Shown one piece after another: positions 10,820 through 22,305 of a DNA stretch of 64,000 nt (position 1 is the stretch's first letter; each line of letters starts with the position of its first letter). Below the pieces are notes generated by a model. It had not been told where the DNA came from. It saw nothing but the letters and a program-made list of their open reading frames with translations, and searched no databases. The DNA is from Epiperipatus broadwayi (taxonomy: Eukaryota > Onychophora > Udeonychophora > Euonychophora > Peripatidae): positions 359,001-423,000 of the forward strand of contig JAQFVV010012416.1 in the NCBI GenBank assembly GCA_028023455.1, given 5' to 3'. Made by a program: the position numbers and the translations under genes.

Positions 10820-10985
10820 TAATCTGCTTCCACTCTTCTCTGCTTCTCAAAAATATTAAAACCAACTTTGAAGCTAGCTATTAGCCAACTGCTTTTCAAA
10901 AATATTATAACCAGAGTGAAAAACAGACTTGCAGCTAGCCAATTTGGCCATTAGTCTCAAAAATATCAGCCAAACTGAACTGATA
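10820..10985. repeat. Degenerate tandem repeat, about 60 bp
   Basis: Three blocks start with CTTYTCAAAAATATTA or TCTCAAAAATATCAG and contain GCTAGCYATTAGCCAA or GCTAGCCAATTTGGCC. Poorly conserved. Confidence 0.45.
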
Positions 10986-11770
10986 TTTTTATCAGCTCTT
11001 TTTATAAAAATCATCTGAGATGATAGAAGCACCTTAATTGAAAATATGTTTTTTTCTGTCTAATTCTTATCTTGATTAAAAACAGTTTTAATCAAAAGCT
11101 ACTTTTAGATTTCTACAAAAGTATCATCTACATGTTTTTACTCTTTTCAAATCACTTTTAATTAACAGCTACTTTTGGAATTTTTAATCTACAAAGATTT
11201 TTAAAAATAGATAATGAAATGTATACAAGCATTAATTAAAAGATTTTCAAACATATAATAAATATTTTTACAATTATCAGATTAATATGCATGTTTTTAA
11301 ATTCAAAATCAGAATTCAATAAAAATATTTATTTAGATCTTTTAAAATGTTTTAATTTATAATAAAATTCTATTTTAAATCCACAGTTATTTAACCCTTT
11401 ACGGTTATTATTATTCCCAGTAAATGTAGAAAAAATATCTATAAAAATTTATGTCTGTGTTTATTTCTACCTTTCCTTTACTTTATATATATGCACACAC
11501 ACAACTATGTTGCTGTGTGCCATGTAACCCAACTGGTTACAATATATACATATTTTTAAAATACAATAATTCCAAATCTGAATCTAACCAAAGCTGTTAT
11601 TATACATATATATATATATATCTAGCTCATGAGAGCGTAGTTAACTTCTTTCCATTTCAAGCTTACAGATGTAGAAAGTGAAAAACACGAACATTCTAAT
11701 GATTTCTGAGATACTACCTTTAATCAACATGACTTCTCCAGCTTAGACAAAAAAAACAAGTCACATATAT
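10986..11770. other. AT-rich spacer, no gene seen
   Basis: Only simple sequence and chance ORFs. Confidence 0.5.
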
Positions 11771-12070
11771 ATATAATCAGTGTTCGGCTTATATTGAGAT
11801 AGTTTATATGAAGAGAGTGGAGAAGATTGAAGTTTGTCCATTAAAAGTTGAAGATTTGCTATCTTAGTATAAACTGAGCACTGATTATATATATATGTGT
11901 GTGAAAGATGATCTGGACCAACTGATGAACGCTGGTTCAGCATGCAATACCTATATTGGAGATCATTTATCTTTTTCGCATGTGTGTGGTCATGTGCATC
12001 GCCTATATAAGATGGAGTGGATAGCAGAATAGAGCTTAAAAATTCTGCAAATCCATTCTAATTAGAACAC
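11771..12070 (+). mobile_element. Hammerhead-bearing repeat, decayed
   Basis: It contains the long-form interior (GAAGTTTGTCCATTAAAAGT), an internal inverted pair (AATCAGTGTTCGGCTTATA and TATAAACTGAGCACTGATT), the ribozyme module and a degraded right arm near 12045. The hammerhead at 11907-11965 has CTGATGA intact (11922-11928), but GAAA reads GCAA. Its stem I is long and still pairs (ATGATCT with AGATCAT; CCAA with TTGG). Confidence 0.65.
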
Positions 12071-12310
12071 TTAATAATAGAAATACACATAATTTTTTAT
12101 TTAAATATTATTTATAATTTTAATTTTATCTATTAACAAAAATATAAAATCTTTATCTATAAAAAATATTTTTTCTGAGAAATATGGTTTTTAATTGTTG
12201 GCGAGATAAAAGATAATAATGATTTAAATAAACAACATCTGTGCTAAAAAAAAAAAAAATTAAATTCAAACGTTTTTTAAATAAAATCTTATTGACATAA
12301 AGGTTTCCAT

Positions 12311-12550
12311 ATGCTTTTAAAAATCTTTTATTTAATCCAGACTTGGACAGGGTCAAGAGATTTCGAAGATTATTATTTTTATAAAAAGCAAGATAAAAAT
12401 TTGGAAAAGATGAGCAATGGCAGATTGAACGGAGAAGTCAAAATTATGCATTTTTTAACTCCGAGTTTAATTTTAGGCAGAGTTGTTAAAAGCGTAGTTT
12501 CGAAATGTCTTCAGGGTATTCTAGCTTTGAGGAAATTTTTTTGTTTATAA
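12311..12550 (+). CDS. Small ORF of unknown significance
   Basis: A 79-codon ATG-to-stop frame: MLLKIFYLIQTWTGSRDFED at the N terminus and VVSKCLQGILALRKFFCL at the C terminus. It is longer than most chance ORFs nearby and its middle is hydrophilic. There is an acceptor-like ATCCAG before ACTTGG at about 12342, so it could also be part of an exon. No domain is recognised. It may well be chance. Confidence 0.15.
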   Translation: MLLKIFYLIQTWTGSRDFEDYYFYKKQDKNLEKMSNGRLNGEVKIMHFLTPSLILGRVVKSVVSKCLQGILALRKFFCL

Positions 12551-12659
12551 AATTCAATAATATCAAAACAAAAACAATTTATATATACTGCACGTTAATT
12601 ATAAACAAAACTGAATATAATTGATTCTTACAACAGTAATTAATGTTGCTATTTTATTA

Positions 12660-12715
12660 TTCTCGTGGTGCAGAGGTAACGCAACTCTTACAAACTGGAT
12701 TCGAATCCAGTCAAA
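12660..12715 (+). tRNA. tRNA-like fragment (A and B boxes)
   Basis: GTGGTGCAGAGGTAACGC resembles an A box/D arm, and GGATTCGAATCC is a perfect B-box match at the right end. The span between them is too short for a full anticodon and variable arm, and no 7-bp acceptor stem closes. I read it as a tRNA pseudogene or SINE head, not a working tRNA. Confidence 0.4.
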
Positions 12716-13203
12716 ATAATTTTTTTTAAAAGAGAATTAAGAATTTTGTCTCGTAGCTAACCATCCAACATTGCTTAGTTAAATGGATATCTAGTTATTT
12801 TTAGATGGTAAAATAAAAAGATTTCTCAAATTCTCACTTATTCCACAGTTGACAAGTTATGTGAGTTCCTGCCTTCTTTTTCACTGTTCTTCTACACGGA
12901 GTTCTTGAAGTGGCCTTTTCTTACAGTGGACATTTTATTAAAAGACCTTCTTATCAGTACCTTTTGCTTGACTAAAATTTATTTTCGATAAAGCTCCGGC
13001 ATATAAACTTTTATAAGTCAAGATCTGATTAGTATTCAAGAGGGTAAAGGGTTTTATAGTAGACCCCATTCTCCAATAGAGAAACTGATTCTGTATCTGA
13101 TCACGTGTCAGATAGTAGTTTTCTATTCTTCTCCTTTTTTAAAACTAGGAATAGTTAAGATTTTAAATACCATACACATACCTGGAGCCCAATTGTAAAT
13201 ATA
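12716..13203. other. AT-rich spacer, no gene seen
   Basis: Nothing supported. Confidence 0.5.
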
Positions 13204-13490
13204 GGGGATTTGAACTCAGACTTTCAAGCCACTTCAACCATTCACACTATCTCATATTACTGATACACATGACCACGCACATGCAGAAAATATAAATAAT
13301 CACCAATATACGTATTTCGTGCTGAACCAGCACTCATCAGTTGGTCCAGATTATCATCAATCAATTAGTGCTCAGTTTATATTAAGATAGCAGATCCTTA
13401 TACTTCAATGGACCGGCTTCACTCTACTCCAATTTCCAACTCTTCAGCCATCCATACCATTGAAAATTTGATGATTGAATTCTCAAAGCC
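13204..13490 (-). mobile_element. Hammerhead-bearing repeat, best ribozyme copy
   Basis: Read on the minus strand, the long-form interior (GTCCATTGAAGTATAAGGAT) is followed by the ribozyme module and the right arm (GAAAGTCTGAGTTCAAATCC, starting at 13225). The left arm is missing; the copy stops near 13490 inside a G+C-rich segment of unknown origin. Confidence 0.7.
13296..13354 (-). ncRNA. Hammerhead ribozyme, fully paired
   Basis: Minus strand, 5' to 3': outer stem I ATAATC, bulge TGG, inner stem I ACCAA, core CTGATGA, stem II GTGCTG-GTT-CAGCAC with all six pairs, core GAAA, stem III of two pairs (AT/AT) with loop ACGT, cleavage triplet TATA ending at A (13307), then TTGGT and GATTAT completing stem I exactly. 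Every invariant hammerhead base is present. This is a type I layout with a minimal stem III, like the PLE and retrozyme hammerheads, which are thought to cleave efficiently as dimers. Confidence 0.85.
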
Positions 13491-13655
13491 CATGCTGACG
13501 CCAATGTTGTTATCATGCCCGAATTGACCTCGTGTCCCCAGGACATAGTCTTGGCAGGCGCACACACTATCATTGCATTATAAATATCTTCGAATTCTCC
13601 AAAATAGTTGCTTGCATACTTCGTAAAATAAAGACTAGCAAAAAAAATTAACAAT
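13491..13655. other. G+C-rich island of uncertain coding sense
   Basis: Both strands are open here. Plus gives a short frame with ADANVVIMPELTSCPQDIVL ending at a TAA; minus gives FEDIYNAMIVCAPAKTMSWG. The base composition differs sharply from the surroundings, so it may be a decayed exon or part of an unrecognised repeat. I cannot choose a strand. Confidence 0.3.
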
Positions 13656-14750
13656 TAGAGCTTAAAAAAATCTATATGATATTTTATGGTATTCATCTGA
13701 ATACAGTAAAGAGGGTCAAATTTAAAGAAATACAAATAGGACAAAGAACTGATATTTTTTTAAACCAAACGGGAACAGCGATTGTTTTCTATTTTAAAAA
13801 TTTCAGTATGCGATTCTGTATTATTCTTGACACTTAATTTATAGTTTCGGAAAAAAGTTAGTGTATTAATAATTTTAATATTTAATGCTAATTTAAGTTA
13901 AACTATTAATAAAGGAAATGGAAAAAATTTTAAGATTTTGCAAAATCAATTTTATACGTAATAAAGCTTTGTACTGACAAATGTGTTGTTGTTGTGACAT
14001 ATGTTTGGCATGCAATACGCACAATTAAATGCACACTTCTAAACATAATAATAATAATAATAAAAAAGAATAATAAAGTTTTAAAAAAAGTCAATATCAT
14101 AATAAATTTAGAAAGAAAGAAAGAGAGAAAGGCCCATATGATTCACAAGATAGGAAAATGTCTAAGAAAAAAACAGGTTGTCTCTGTCGGTATATACGTA
14201 AAATGAATAAACTCAAATTTAAGAATTTCTCATTATTTCACTTTTTTATTTAGTACTTTTTCAAACTGTAAGGAAAACCATGCCTAGTAAAACAAAACTT
14301 ATAGGGAGGGGAGAAATTCTGTATAGGATTTTGTAATAGAAGATAAAATTCGGAAATTGCAAGAGAAATTTCAAGAAAATGTTATGAATATGGAAAAGTT
14401 AGTTAACTATTTTTTATGCATATAGTATATAACCTAAAACAATAATTAAATTGCAGATTAAATAGAAATACTTTAATATGTAAAGTCTAAAAACAATGAT
14501 CCTGTAAACATATAGCAGTAGGCTTTGTTTTTTGTTTTTTTTTAATTGCGTGATGTTGCTTAAGAAAACAAAAAATAATCACGTGATACCTTTCTTAATA
14601 TATAACTTCTTATCCGAGAGTCAAACATGTTTCGAATTAGCAAGCGGAAATCACTAAAATATGTAATGGTTGATCTAGCATCAGACTTATATAATTATAA
14701 AAGAAAGTTGGCTTGGTTTTCAAAACCTTAAACGTTTTTGAATCTCAGAT
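13656..14750. other. AT-rich spacer, no gene seen
   Basis: Nothing supported; a short TAA run near 14046 and a purine-rich AAAGA stretch near 14115 are simple sequence. Confidence 0.5.
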
Positions 14751-14751
14751 T

Positions 14752-17700
14752 ATTCATCATCATCATCATTATCAACCATTATCAATCCACTGCAGGATGA
14801 AGGTCTCTCCAAGTTTAATCCATCTTCTCCGATCTTTAGCTTCTCTTCTCCACATCACCCCTACACATTTTCTTATTTCATCCATCCATCTTACATGTGG
14901 TCTCCTTCTAGGTCTTTTACAATCTCTTGGAATCCAGTTTAAAATTTCAATTGTCCATCTATTATCATCTCTTCTAGCAATATGTCCAGCCCAACTCCAC
15001 TTCAATCTTTTAATTTTTTCAATGAGGTCAGTAACACCTGTTTGTTCTCTTACCCATACATTGCGTTTTCGATCTCTTCTTGTTACTCCCAACATACATC
15101 TCTCCATACTTCTTTGAGTGGTCTGAAGTCTCTGTATTGACCTTCTATTAAGTGTCCAAGTCTCAGATCCATAAGTAAGAACTGGTAAAACACATTTGTT
15201 CAAAACCTTTCTTTTCAAACACATAGGCATATTTCCTTTTAATATCAAGTTATTTCTACCAAAAGCACTCCAACCAAGTTTAATTCTATGATTAATTTCC
15301 TCTATTATGTTTCCATCTGTATTAATAATCTGACCAAGGTATTTGTAACTCTTAACTTCTTCTAATTCATCATAATCAATCTTTATTTTCATATTTTGAG
15401 CAAATCGATTAAACATTACTTTAGTCTTTTTAACATTTATCTTTAGTCCTACTTTCCTACTTTCATCTGATAACTCCTGCAACATTTCCTGCAGCTCGGA
15501 AGCATTATTTGCAAAAACAACTACATCATCTGCGAAATCTAAATGACTTAAATAATCTCCATTTACTTTCATTCCTTTAGTTTCCCATTTTAATCCACAA
15601 AATACTTCTTGCAGCACTGCTGTAAAAAGTTTTGGAGATATGGAGTCACCTTGTCTTACACCTTTCTCAATGTTGACTTTCCCAGTATCATTATGTAATC
15701 TAATTGTTGCTGTTGCATTTTTATAAATATTCTTTAAAATATGACAATATCCTGGCTCTATACCTTGATGATCCAATGCTTTAATCACTGAAGAAATGTT
15801 TATAGAATCAAATGCCTTTTCATAATCTAAAAATCCAAAACACAATGACAACTCATATTCATTTGTCCTTTCTATAACTTCTCTCAATACTTGAATATGA
15901 TCTACTGTACTAAAACCACTTTTAAATCCAGCTTGTTCTCTTGGTTGGTGAAAATCCAAGGTTCTCTGTAGACGAGTTATAATTATCTTGGTAAAAATTT
16001 TATATAAAACTGATAAAAGGCTGATAGGTCTGTAATTTCTAATATCTTCTTTATCACCTTTTTTAAATATTAATATTATTACTGCATTCTTCCAATCATC
16101 CGGTACATCTTTATCATTTAGACATTTGGTATATAACTTTGCTAATATTTTTTCTGTTTCTTCACCTGCTTCTTTTAATATATCAATTATAATTCCATCA
16201 TTACCTGGAGCCTTTCCTTTTTTCATACATTTAATTGCATTTCTCACTTCTTCATTTAAAATTCTGGGCAATTCGGAAGATGTAATAGTTATAGGAGGTA
16301 CTTGTTCTTTATTACTATATAATTCTCGATAAAAATCTTCTACCAATTTCATAATGTCATCCCTCTTTTTAGTAATAATTCCAACTTTTTTCCTTATTGC
16401 AGATATAAATTTCCTACCAATACCAAAATGTTGTTTTACATTCTTAAGACTTTTATTTTCTTCTACAGCTTTTCTTGCTAATTCATAGTTATACTTTCTT
16501 ATATCATTTTCAACTCTTTTCCGCACCATTTTACAAAATTCGAGATATTCAATTCTTTTTAATGCATCATTCTTGCATATCTTCATATTCCTTCTTTTCT
16601 TCATAAGTTCTCTAGTCTCAGTAGAAATTTTATTAGTCAATTGCTGCTTTTTTCTACCAGCTATCTTTGTTGCAGTTTTTAAAAGTGTATCAGTTATTTT
16701 CATATTAATTTCATTCAAATCTGAATCATGTTCAAAATCTACTAATACTTGAAACCGATTTGTAAGTTCTAATTTAAATTCATTAGAATGTTTCTGAAGA
16801 TTAGGAATATCAACTGTAAATATAGTTTTTCTTAATAATTTTTGTCTCTCTAGTTTTACATTAACATGTATCTTACCCCTTACTAATCGATGATCACTTC
16901 CTGTGTTAAATTTATTAAGAACATTACAATCTTGAAATATGTATTTCCTGTTAGTCAAAATATAATCCAATTCTGCTGTACCTTCATTTGGATGCTTCCA
17001 TGTCCATTTCCTTCTAACATTTTTCTCAAAAAAAGAATTCATAATATAAAGTTTTTCCTTCTCTGCAAACTCCACAAGTCTATGTCCTCTCTCATTTCTA
17101 TTACCATAACCAAAATTACCTACAGCAATTTCATCTTTCATTTGTCTACCAATTCTAGCATTAAAGTCTCCCATAACAATTTTAAAATGTTGTTTACTCT
17201 GATCAAAAGCCTTTTGTACATCCATATAAAAATCTTCTACTACTTCATCACTGTGAGAACTTGTTGGGGCATAAACCTGAATTATCTGCATTTTATATCT
17301 GCTATTAAGTTGTATACCTAATCTTGCCACTCTGTCTGATACACCATCAATCTCCACAATATTGTTCTTCCACTTTTTATTTATAATGAATCCTACTCTA
17401 CTTGTATTTCCAATATTTGTGCCTTTATAATAGAGCATATGTCCACTTTTTAAATCAATTGTCTCTTCACCTTTTCTTCTAACTTCACAAAGTCCAATAA
17501 TATCCCATTTAATATAAGAGAGTTCTTCTTCTAATTCTTGCAATCTTCCTTCACTTGAAAGTGATCTGCAGTTGTAAGTACCTAAATAAAAAGTCGTCAT
17601 CAAATGGCAGCCTGGGTCCACCTCCAGGATATTCTTAGCACCCTCCGCCTTCGGCCACCAACTGCTGCCTTGGTTGGTGACTTTACAGCCTCCTGGGATT

Positions 17701-17856
17701 AAGGGCCATGCTTTATTTTTGTCTGTCATAATTGTATAATTGGGAAAAATCTTTATCATTTACACAAACTTTCATTCTGCCTTATCAGGCACTGAGAAGA
17801 AAGACCATGGTGCTTCTTAATCTTAAACTCAGAGGTAAAAAGCCAATAAACTCACC
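14752..17856 (-). mobile_element. Full-length RTE-like LINE
   Basis: A complete non-LTR retrotransposon on the minus strand. The 3' end is an (ATGATG)n microsatellite tail (14754-14768), typical of RTE-type elements, and begins almost at the stop codon, so there is practically no 3' UTR. The 5' UTR reaches at least 17856, where similarity with the 1.0-1.15 kb copy ends; it may extend to about 18000. The single ORF is uninterrupted. Five other copies lie at 0.5-1.15, 20.4, 21.9, 27.0 and 43.2 kb. Confidence 0.9.
14772..17759 (-). CDS. Endonuclease/reverse transcriptase of the RTE-like LINE
   Basis: An intact 995-aa ORF that would nick the target DNA and copy its own RNA at the nick (target-primed reverse transcription). 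The apurinic-type endonuclease spans about residues 55-300: TYNCRSL at 61, a catalytic Glu in LCEVRRKG (about 92), [10 protein letters not shown] at 163, GDFNARIG at 197 and the catalytic SDHRLV at 288. The reverse transcriptase spans about 480-780: [10 protein letters not shown] at 514, [35 protein letters not shown] with a catalytic Asp, [10 protein letters not shown] at 700, and the active-site FADD at 742-745. The C-terminal part ([10 protein letters not shown], then [11 protein letters not shown] at 951) is the usual tail of this group. Start at the first ATG (17759); Met11 is a possible alternative. No stop or frameshift suggests recent insertion and possible activity. Confidence 0.92.
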   Translation of the reverse strand: MIKIFPNYTIMTDKNKAWPLIPGGCKVTNQGSSWWPKAEGAKNILEVDPGCHLMTTFYLGTYNCRSLSSEGRLQELEEELSYIKWDIIGLCEVRRKGEETIDLKSGHMLYYKGTNIGNTSRVGFIINKKWKNNIVEIDGVSDRVARLGIQLNSRYKMQIIQVYAPTSSHSDEVVEDFYMDVQKAFDQSKQHFKIVMGDFNARIGRQMKDEIAVGNFGYGNRNERGHRLVEFAEKEKLYIMNSFFEKNVRRKWTWKHPNEGTAELDYILTNRKYIFQDCNVLNKFNTGSDHRLVRGKIHVNVKLERQKLLRKTIFTVDIPNLQKHSNEFKLELTNRFQVLVDFEHDSDLNEINMKITDTLLKTATKIAGRKKQQLTNKISTETRELMKKRRNMKICKNDALKRIEYLEFCKMVRKRVENDIRKYNYELARKAVEENKSLKNVKQHFGIGRKFISAIRKKVGIITKKRDDIMKLVEDFYRELYSNKEQVPPITITSSELPRILNEEVRNAIKCMKKGKAPGNDGIIIDILKEAGEETEKILAKLYTKCLNDKDVPDDWKNAVIILIFKKGDKEDIRNYRPISLLSVLYKIFTKIIITRLQRTLDFHQPREQAGFKSGFSTVDHIQVLREVIERTNEYELSLCFGFLDYEKAFDSINISSVIKALDHQGIEPGYCHILKNIYKNATATIRLHNDTGKVNIEKGVRQGDSISPKLFTAVLQEVFCGLKWETKGMKVNGDYLSHLDFADDVVVFANNASELQEMLQELSDESRKVGLKINVKKTKVMFNRFAQNMKIKIDYDELEEVKSYKYLGQIINTDGNIIEEINHRIKLGWSAFGRNNLILKGNMPMCLKRKVLNKCVLPVLTYGSETWTLNRRSIQRLQTTQRSMERCMLGVTRRDRKRNVWVREQTGVTDLIEKIKRLKWSWAGHIARRDDNRWTIEILNWIPRDCKRPRRRPHVRWMDEIRKCVGVMWRREAKDRRRWIKLGETFILQWIDNG

Positions 17857-18660
17857 ACGCTGGCTAATGCGTGTTGGTGAGCAGCCCATCCATGTTCGTA
17901 TACTATATGAATAAACATATAGTAATAACAGCTGCAACGACAAGAACGTATGGAGTGGACATTAGGAATTTGCCCTGCTCTGCTCAGATTATTAGATTGG
18001 ATTATATATAAGAATTAAATATCAACAACTAAATATATGATTGTAACCATTAGTCAGAAACTGCACTATAAAATTGACAGTAATACCATCTAGTGACCAT
18101 TTACTACTCCATCTTACAACAGATGCTTTTGGAAAAAAATAAACCATAATAAAATATGTGGGAAGATTGGAGATGTTAGTTTATCTTCTCTTTTAAAAGC
18201 CTTTAGAAACTTGTTTGAAAAGAGATATTCTTTATTAAGCATATAGCTTCTTTTTTATATATTATTCATTTCTTATATGGAGGTAGTCTAACTATATTTT
18301 GCAATTGAATTGAAGAAGTGTCCAGTATGAAATCAATTTATTATTATAGTAAAAATAATATAAAGTTGAAAATAAAAAGAAAGTTTGAGGCAAAATATCT
18401 ATTTGATTGAAGACTAATTCTTTAATCTACCCTGTGCAGTTTTGGTGCAATCAAGAAATGACAGATTCAAAAACATAGGAGTTATGGATTTCTACTTCAT
18501 CTTTGTCACTTCCAATTCTTATAAATTTCAATCAATAAATCATTCAAATATTACTTTTATTCCTATCTTAATGCATGATTAGGAAAATATAAAGGTAAAT
18601 GTACAAAACAGTCAATAAACTTTTTAAAAGTAAACATTACCAAAATTTAATACATAAAAC
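17857..18660. other. Possible LINE 5' flank, then AT-rich spacer
   Basis: 17857-18000 is G+C-richer and could be more 5' UTR of the LINE. The rest shows nothing I can support. Confidence 0.45.
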
Positions 18661-19086
18661 CAGTGGTGGCTTTCCCTTTAGGTTAGTCAATGAACCACCA
18701 AAAATAAAAATGGTTTTAATAATATATATATATATTTAAAGAAAACATAAATATATTATTTTAATTAGAATTAAAATTTTTCACAATTCAAAGTGTAATA
18801 TTTTAAATGGTAGAGTATTGTGAAATTCACACATCGAAAGAGCGAGCTTACCACCTGCAATTTGCAGGCTGTCTTTGAGTGATTTCAGCATTTGATCTCA
18901 CAGTGTTAGATTGATAAAATAGTGGAGTAGTGTGTGAGCAGGAAGAATTTGTAGCCTGATGCTTGAGATAGACAAGGCTAGATATGCGTTCGGTTCCATT
19001 TTTAAATTGCCTCTACCGCCAATAGCCTGAACTATTAATATTCTACAAAATGATCTTCCTGTAAAGTTTACCATGAGCCACCGCAG
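18661..19086. mobile_element. hAT-like MITE (non-autonomous DNA transposon)
   Basis: The left end CAGTGGTGGCTTTCCC and the inverse of the right end CTGCGGTGGCTCATGG match in 11 to 12 of the first 16 bases; hAT ends typically start CAG. The flanking octamers CATAAAAC (18653-18660) and CTTAAAAT (19087-19094) agree at 6 of 8 positions, consistent with a decayed 8-bp hAT target duplication. There is no transposase ORF in the 426 bp. Confidence 0.55.
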
Positions 19087-19094
19087 CTTAAAAT

Positions 19095-19526
19095 TATTTT
19101 TATTTTTGTTTCTATGGTCTGAAACCAGGTGTGACTCTACATATTATTAACAACTGTTATATGATAATTATAAATGCCATTTTTTCTAGGCAAGAATGTT
19201 AAAATACTAAAACAAAACATCATGATTGAGATAGATATTTTTCAATTTCAAAGTTAGAAGCAGTCATTTGCAATATCTATTCCAAAGATATCTATTGCAA
19301 ATTTAAGGCAGTAATGGATGCAAGGTGGTAGTGCTAATCAAGTTCCAGACTAATTTGAGGCTATTTACATTCATCAAGTAAAGAATATTGAAATATACAT
19401 GTCTAGCAGCCAATTCTTATTTCTTTCATACTATTTAAGGTAATGACCTGAGATTCAAACATCTTAAGACTTTGAATTAATTCAACTTACTTGCGTAAAA
19501 TTAATAAAAATATAGTTTATTTTTTT
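19095..19526. other. AT-rich spacer, no gene seen
   Basis: Nothing supported. Confidence 0.5.
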
Positions 19527-19623
19527 CTCATGTGTCATAGCATTGGCTGGGAAGCGAACCTGCTAACCCGGAACAACTGCTTTCAAAGCAGCTGTGCTGA
19601 CCTCTCGGCCACCAATGCTTGAC
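19527..19623 (-). repeat. tRNA-derived SINE A, young copy with TSD
   Basis: Reads GTCAAGCATTGGTGGCCGAG on the minus strand, then an anticodon-like arm and a B box GGTTCGCTTCCCAGCC, then GCTATGACACATGAG and an A run. The flanks repeat AAAAATATAGTTTATTTTTT on both sides (19506-19525 and 19624-19643), a clear target-site duplication. The whole body is a class II tRNA cloverleaf plus about 15 bases; no separate body or LINE-like tail is present. Confidence 0.85.
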
Positions 19624-20409
19624 AAAAATATAGTTTATTTTTTATAAAAAAATATCCTAAAGTTAATTTTTAAAAAAAAGATGATGATGAATACAAATTA
19701 ATCCTATATCATAACAGATATGATCAAATCAATATAATTTTCACTAAAAATATTGTAAATAAAAAAACTAAATCTATGGTTTGAACTATCTCTGATAAAA
19801 TCCAAATAGCTCAGATTTACCAAATCAGAATCTTAATATTTATGATACTTTTTCAAACTGAACGATTACTGGAGAGAAGCATTTGATTTGGTCAGGATAT
19901 CAAAAACACATTTGCCCTGATTAATCTCACTGATTTTGGTAAAGAAAAATTGACATTTTTTATTGAAATATTTAAAATATCTTATGCACTTAATTTTTAA
20001 AATGCAAAGAGAAACATTAAAGCCTTGAATTGACAGAAACTGCATACAATTAAACACAATAGTATCAGGACATGATACTCATATTTTTATAATGTTTATT
20101 TAAAGTTTTTTAACTCATATAAATAACCAATACAATAAAGATAGGTTTGAATTTAGATTTAAAATTAATTTCTAAAAAACCTATGTAGATAATTTTCTTA
20201 CATCTAGACTTTACATAATTTTTTTGAATTAAAATTAGTTGCTAAAAAAAATACTAAAATAATGTTCAATGGTCTTTAAAAAAAAATAGTAATAAATTAG
20301 AAAGCAATAACTGCAAAGGTAATACTGATCAAATTATTAATGCAGATAAAATCATAATGGATAAAATTAAATCATAGATTTAAACTTAGGAAAAAATGTT
20401 TTTAGTAGA
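19624..20409. other. AT-rich spacer, no gene seen
   Basis: Nothing supported. Confidence 0.5.
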
Positions 20410-20990
20410 AACAATGTCATCATCAACCATTATCAATCCACTGCAGGATGAAGGTCTCTCCAAGATCAATCCATCTTTTCCTATCTTTAACTTCTCTTCT
20501 CCACATCACCCCTGCACACTTTCTTATTTCATCCATCCATCTCACATGTGGTCTCTTTCTGGGTCTTTTACAATCTCTTGGAATCCAGTTTAAAATTTCA
20601 ATTGTCCATCTATTATCATCTCTTCTAGCAATATGTCCAGCCCAACTCCACTTCAGTCTTTTAATTTTTTCAATGAGGTCAGTAACACCTGTTTGTTCTC
20701 TTACCTATACATTGCATTTTCGATCTCTTCTTGTTACTCCCAACATGCATCTTTCCATACTTCTTTGAGTTGTCTGAAGTCTCTGTATTGCTCTTCTATT
20801 AAGTGACCAAGTATCAGATCCATAAGTAAGAACTGGCAAAACACATTTATTAAAAACCTTCCTTTTCAAACATATAGGCATATTTCCTTTTAGGATCAAG
20901 TTATTTCTACCAAAAGCACTCCAACCAAGTTTAATTCCATAATTAATTTCATCCATTATGTTTCCATCTGTATTAATAATCTGACCAAGG
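20410..20990 (-). mobile_element. 5'-truncated RTE-like LINE copy
   Basis: Matches 14757-15350 of the full-length element, from the (ATG)n tail into the region [19 protein letters not shown]. The reading frame is open for long stretches with a few stops, so the insertion is fairly young. The inverted-arm element starts immediately at its 5' end. Confidence 0.85.
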
Positions 20991-21625
20991 ATGGTGGCTC
21001 ATATTTTTGATAAATGTACAGTTTCAAGGGCCTATAATCTACCGAAGATGTATTAGTTGTTAAATTAAAACAAAATTAATAAATCTATTGTTAAATTTTT
21101 AAAAAAGGAATACATTCTGATACATTTTATTAACTTTATTTCATTTTTTTTTACTTACATTATAATGTGAGGAGTGGTGAGGAGTTAATTTTTATTGTCA
21201 TACTTTGACTCAATCCAGCATGTTTCTTTTTGTCAGTAGTTTTTTTTTGGTAAATTGTCATAATGATAAAAAATTGGGTTCTTCCTATCACATGATGCAG
21301 TGGACTATTTCCAAAGGTATGGGATCCTGCCCTCTCGAAAAGTGTGTTAATGGTTACAATATGATTGCACACCACCAGCATGAATAAAATATAAATATTA
21401 TATTTATTTATATTTTATTTTTTTATTATCCAAAAAAAAGTAAATTGTAAATATTGTAATTAATTTTTCCACAATGTTTTATTTTTTTTAAATAATAATA
21501 ATAAAAAAATAAAAATGTAAATATTAAATAGAACATTTTCTAGCATGCTTTTTGTTTTTAATGATTTGAGGAGAGGGAGCTTCTGAACCTGTATATTTAT
21601 CAAAAATATGGGCTGCCATCTTGGT
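20988..21625. mobile_element. Inverted-arm (foldback/MITE-like) element
   Basis: The left arm AGGATGGTGGCTCATATTTT (20989 on) and the inverse of the right arm AAGATGGCAGCCCATATTTT (ending at 21625) continue to match through TTGATAAATGTACAG. The interior of about 550 bp has no transposase. Superfamily not assigned. Confidence 0.5.
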
Positions 21626-21934
21626 TTCCTTGAAACTCACAAATACCAAAAAAATATAGTGTTTTTTTTTTTTAAAAAAATGCTTAATAAAAATATTTAC
21701 TAGTGCTTACCTATAATGTGAAATTTAGATACTTAATAAAAATGATCATATAACAAACAATTCATGGAGAGATCAAAGCTGGGAGTAAAAAAATGATATA
21801 GGTTAAAGAGATGTTTGAGTGCAGAAATAATAATCCAGAGATCACTCTTTCAATGCACTAAACCATGTGAAGGTAAACCATGGAGTACTAAGAAGGGATA
21901 AAAAGCAAAAGGCATAAGTAAAAAAATAGATATT

Positions 21935-22185
21935 GCTCTCATTGAAAAATGTAAAGGTTGAAATAGAATCAAGTTGACATATCACTAGAAGAGATGATAA
22001 TAGATGGACAACTGTGATTGAAACTGGATTCCAAAAGCTTTAAAAGATCTAGAAATAGACAACACAAAAGATGTATCGACAAGATAAGGAAATTTATTGC
22101 AATGATGTGTAGAAGAGAAACTATGAATAAGAGAACCTGTAATAAACTAGGAAAGACTTTCATAATACTTAAATAAATGATGATG
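21935..22185 (+). mobile_element. RTE-like LINE 3' fragment, plus strand, old
   Basis: Plus-strand sequence such as CTAGAAGAGATGATAATAGA, TGGACAACTGTGATTGAAAC and TGGATTCCAAAAGCTTTAAA follows the last 250 bases of the full-length LINE ORF ([20 protein letters not shown] region) with many substitutions and ends with ATGATGATG at 22177. It is more diverged than the other copies. Confidence 0.7.
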
Positions 22186-22254
22186 AAATTATTCGATTAA
22201 AACAAAAAAAGAAATTAATTTAGGAAACAGTAAACAGAAGAGTTATTATTATAA

Positions 22255-22305
22255 CATACTGAAACAGTAAGGTCTGCTTTGCAGATCTTCGTTTCACCTT
22301 TTCTC
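22255..22305 (+). repeat. Short dispersed repeat (copy 2 of 2)
   Basis: Matches 7100-7150 on the opposite strand (TACTGAAACAGTAAGGTC and CGTTTCACCTTTTCT). The source is unknown. Confidence 0.5.
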
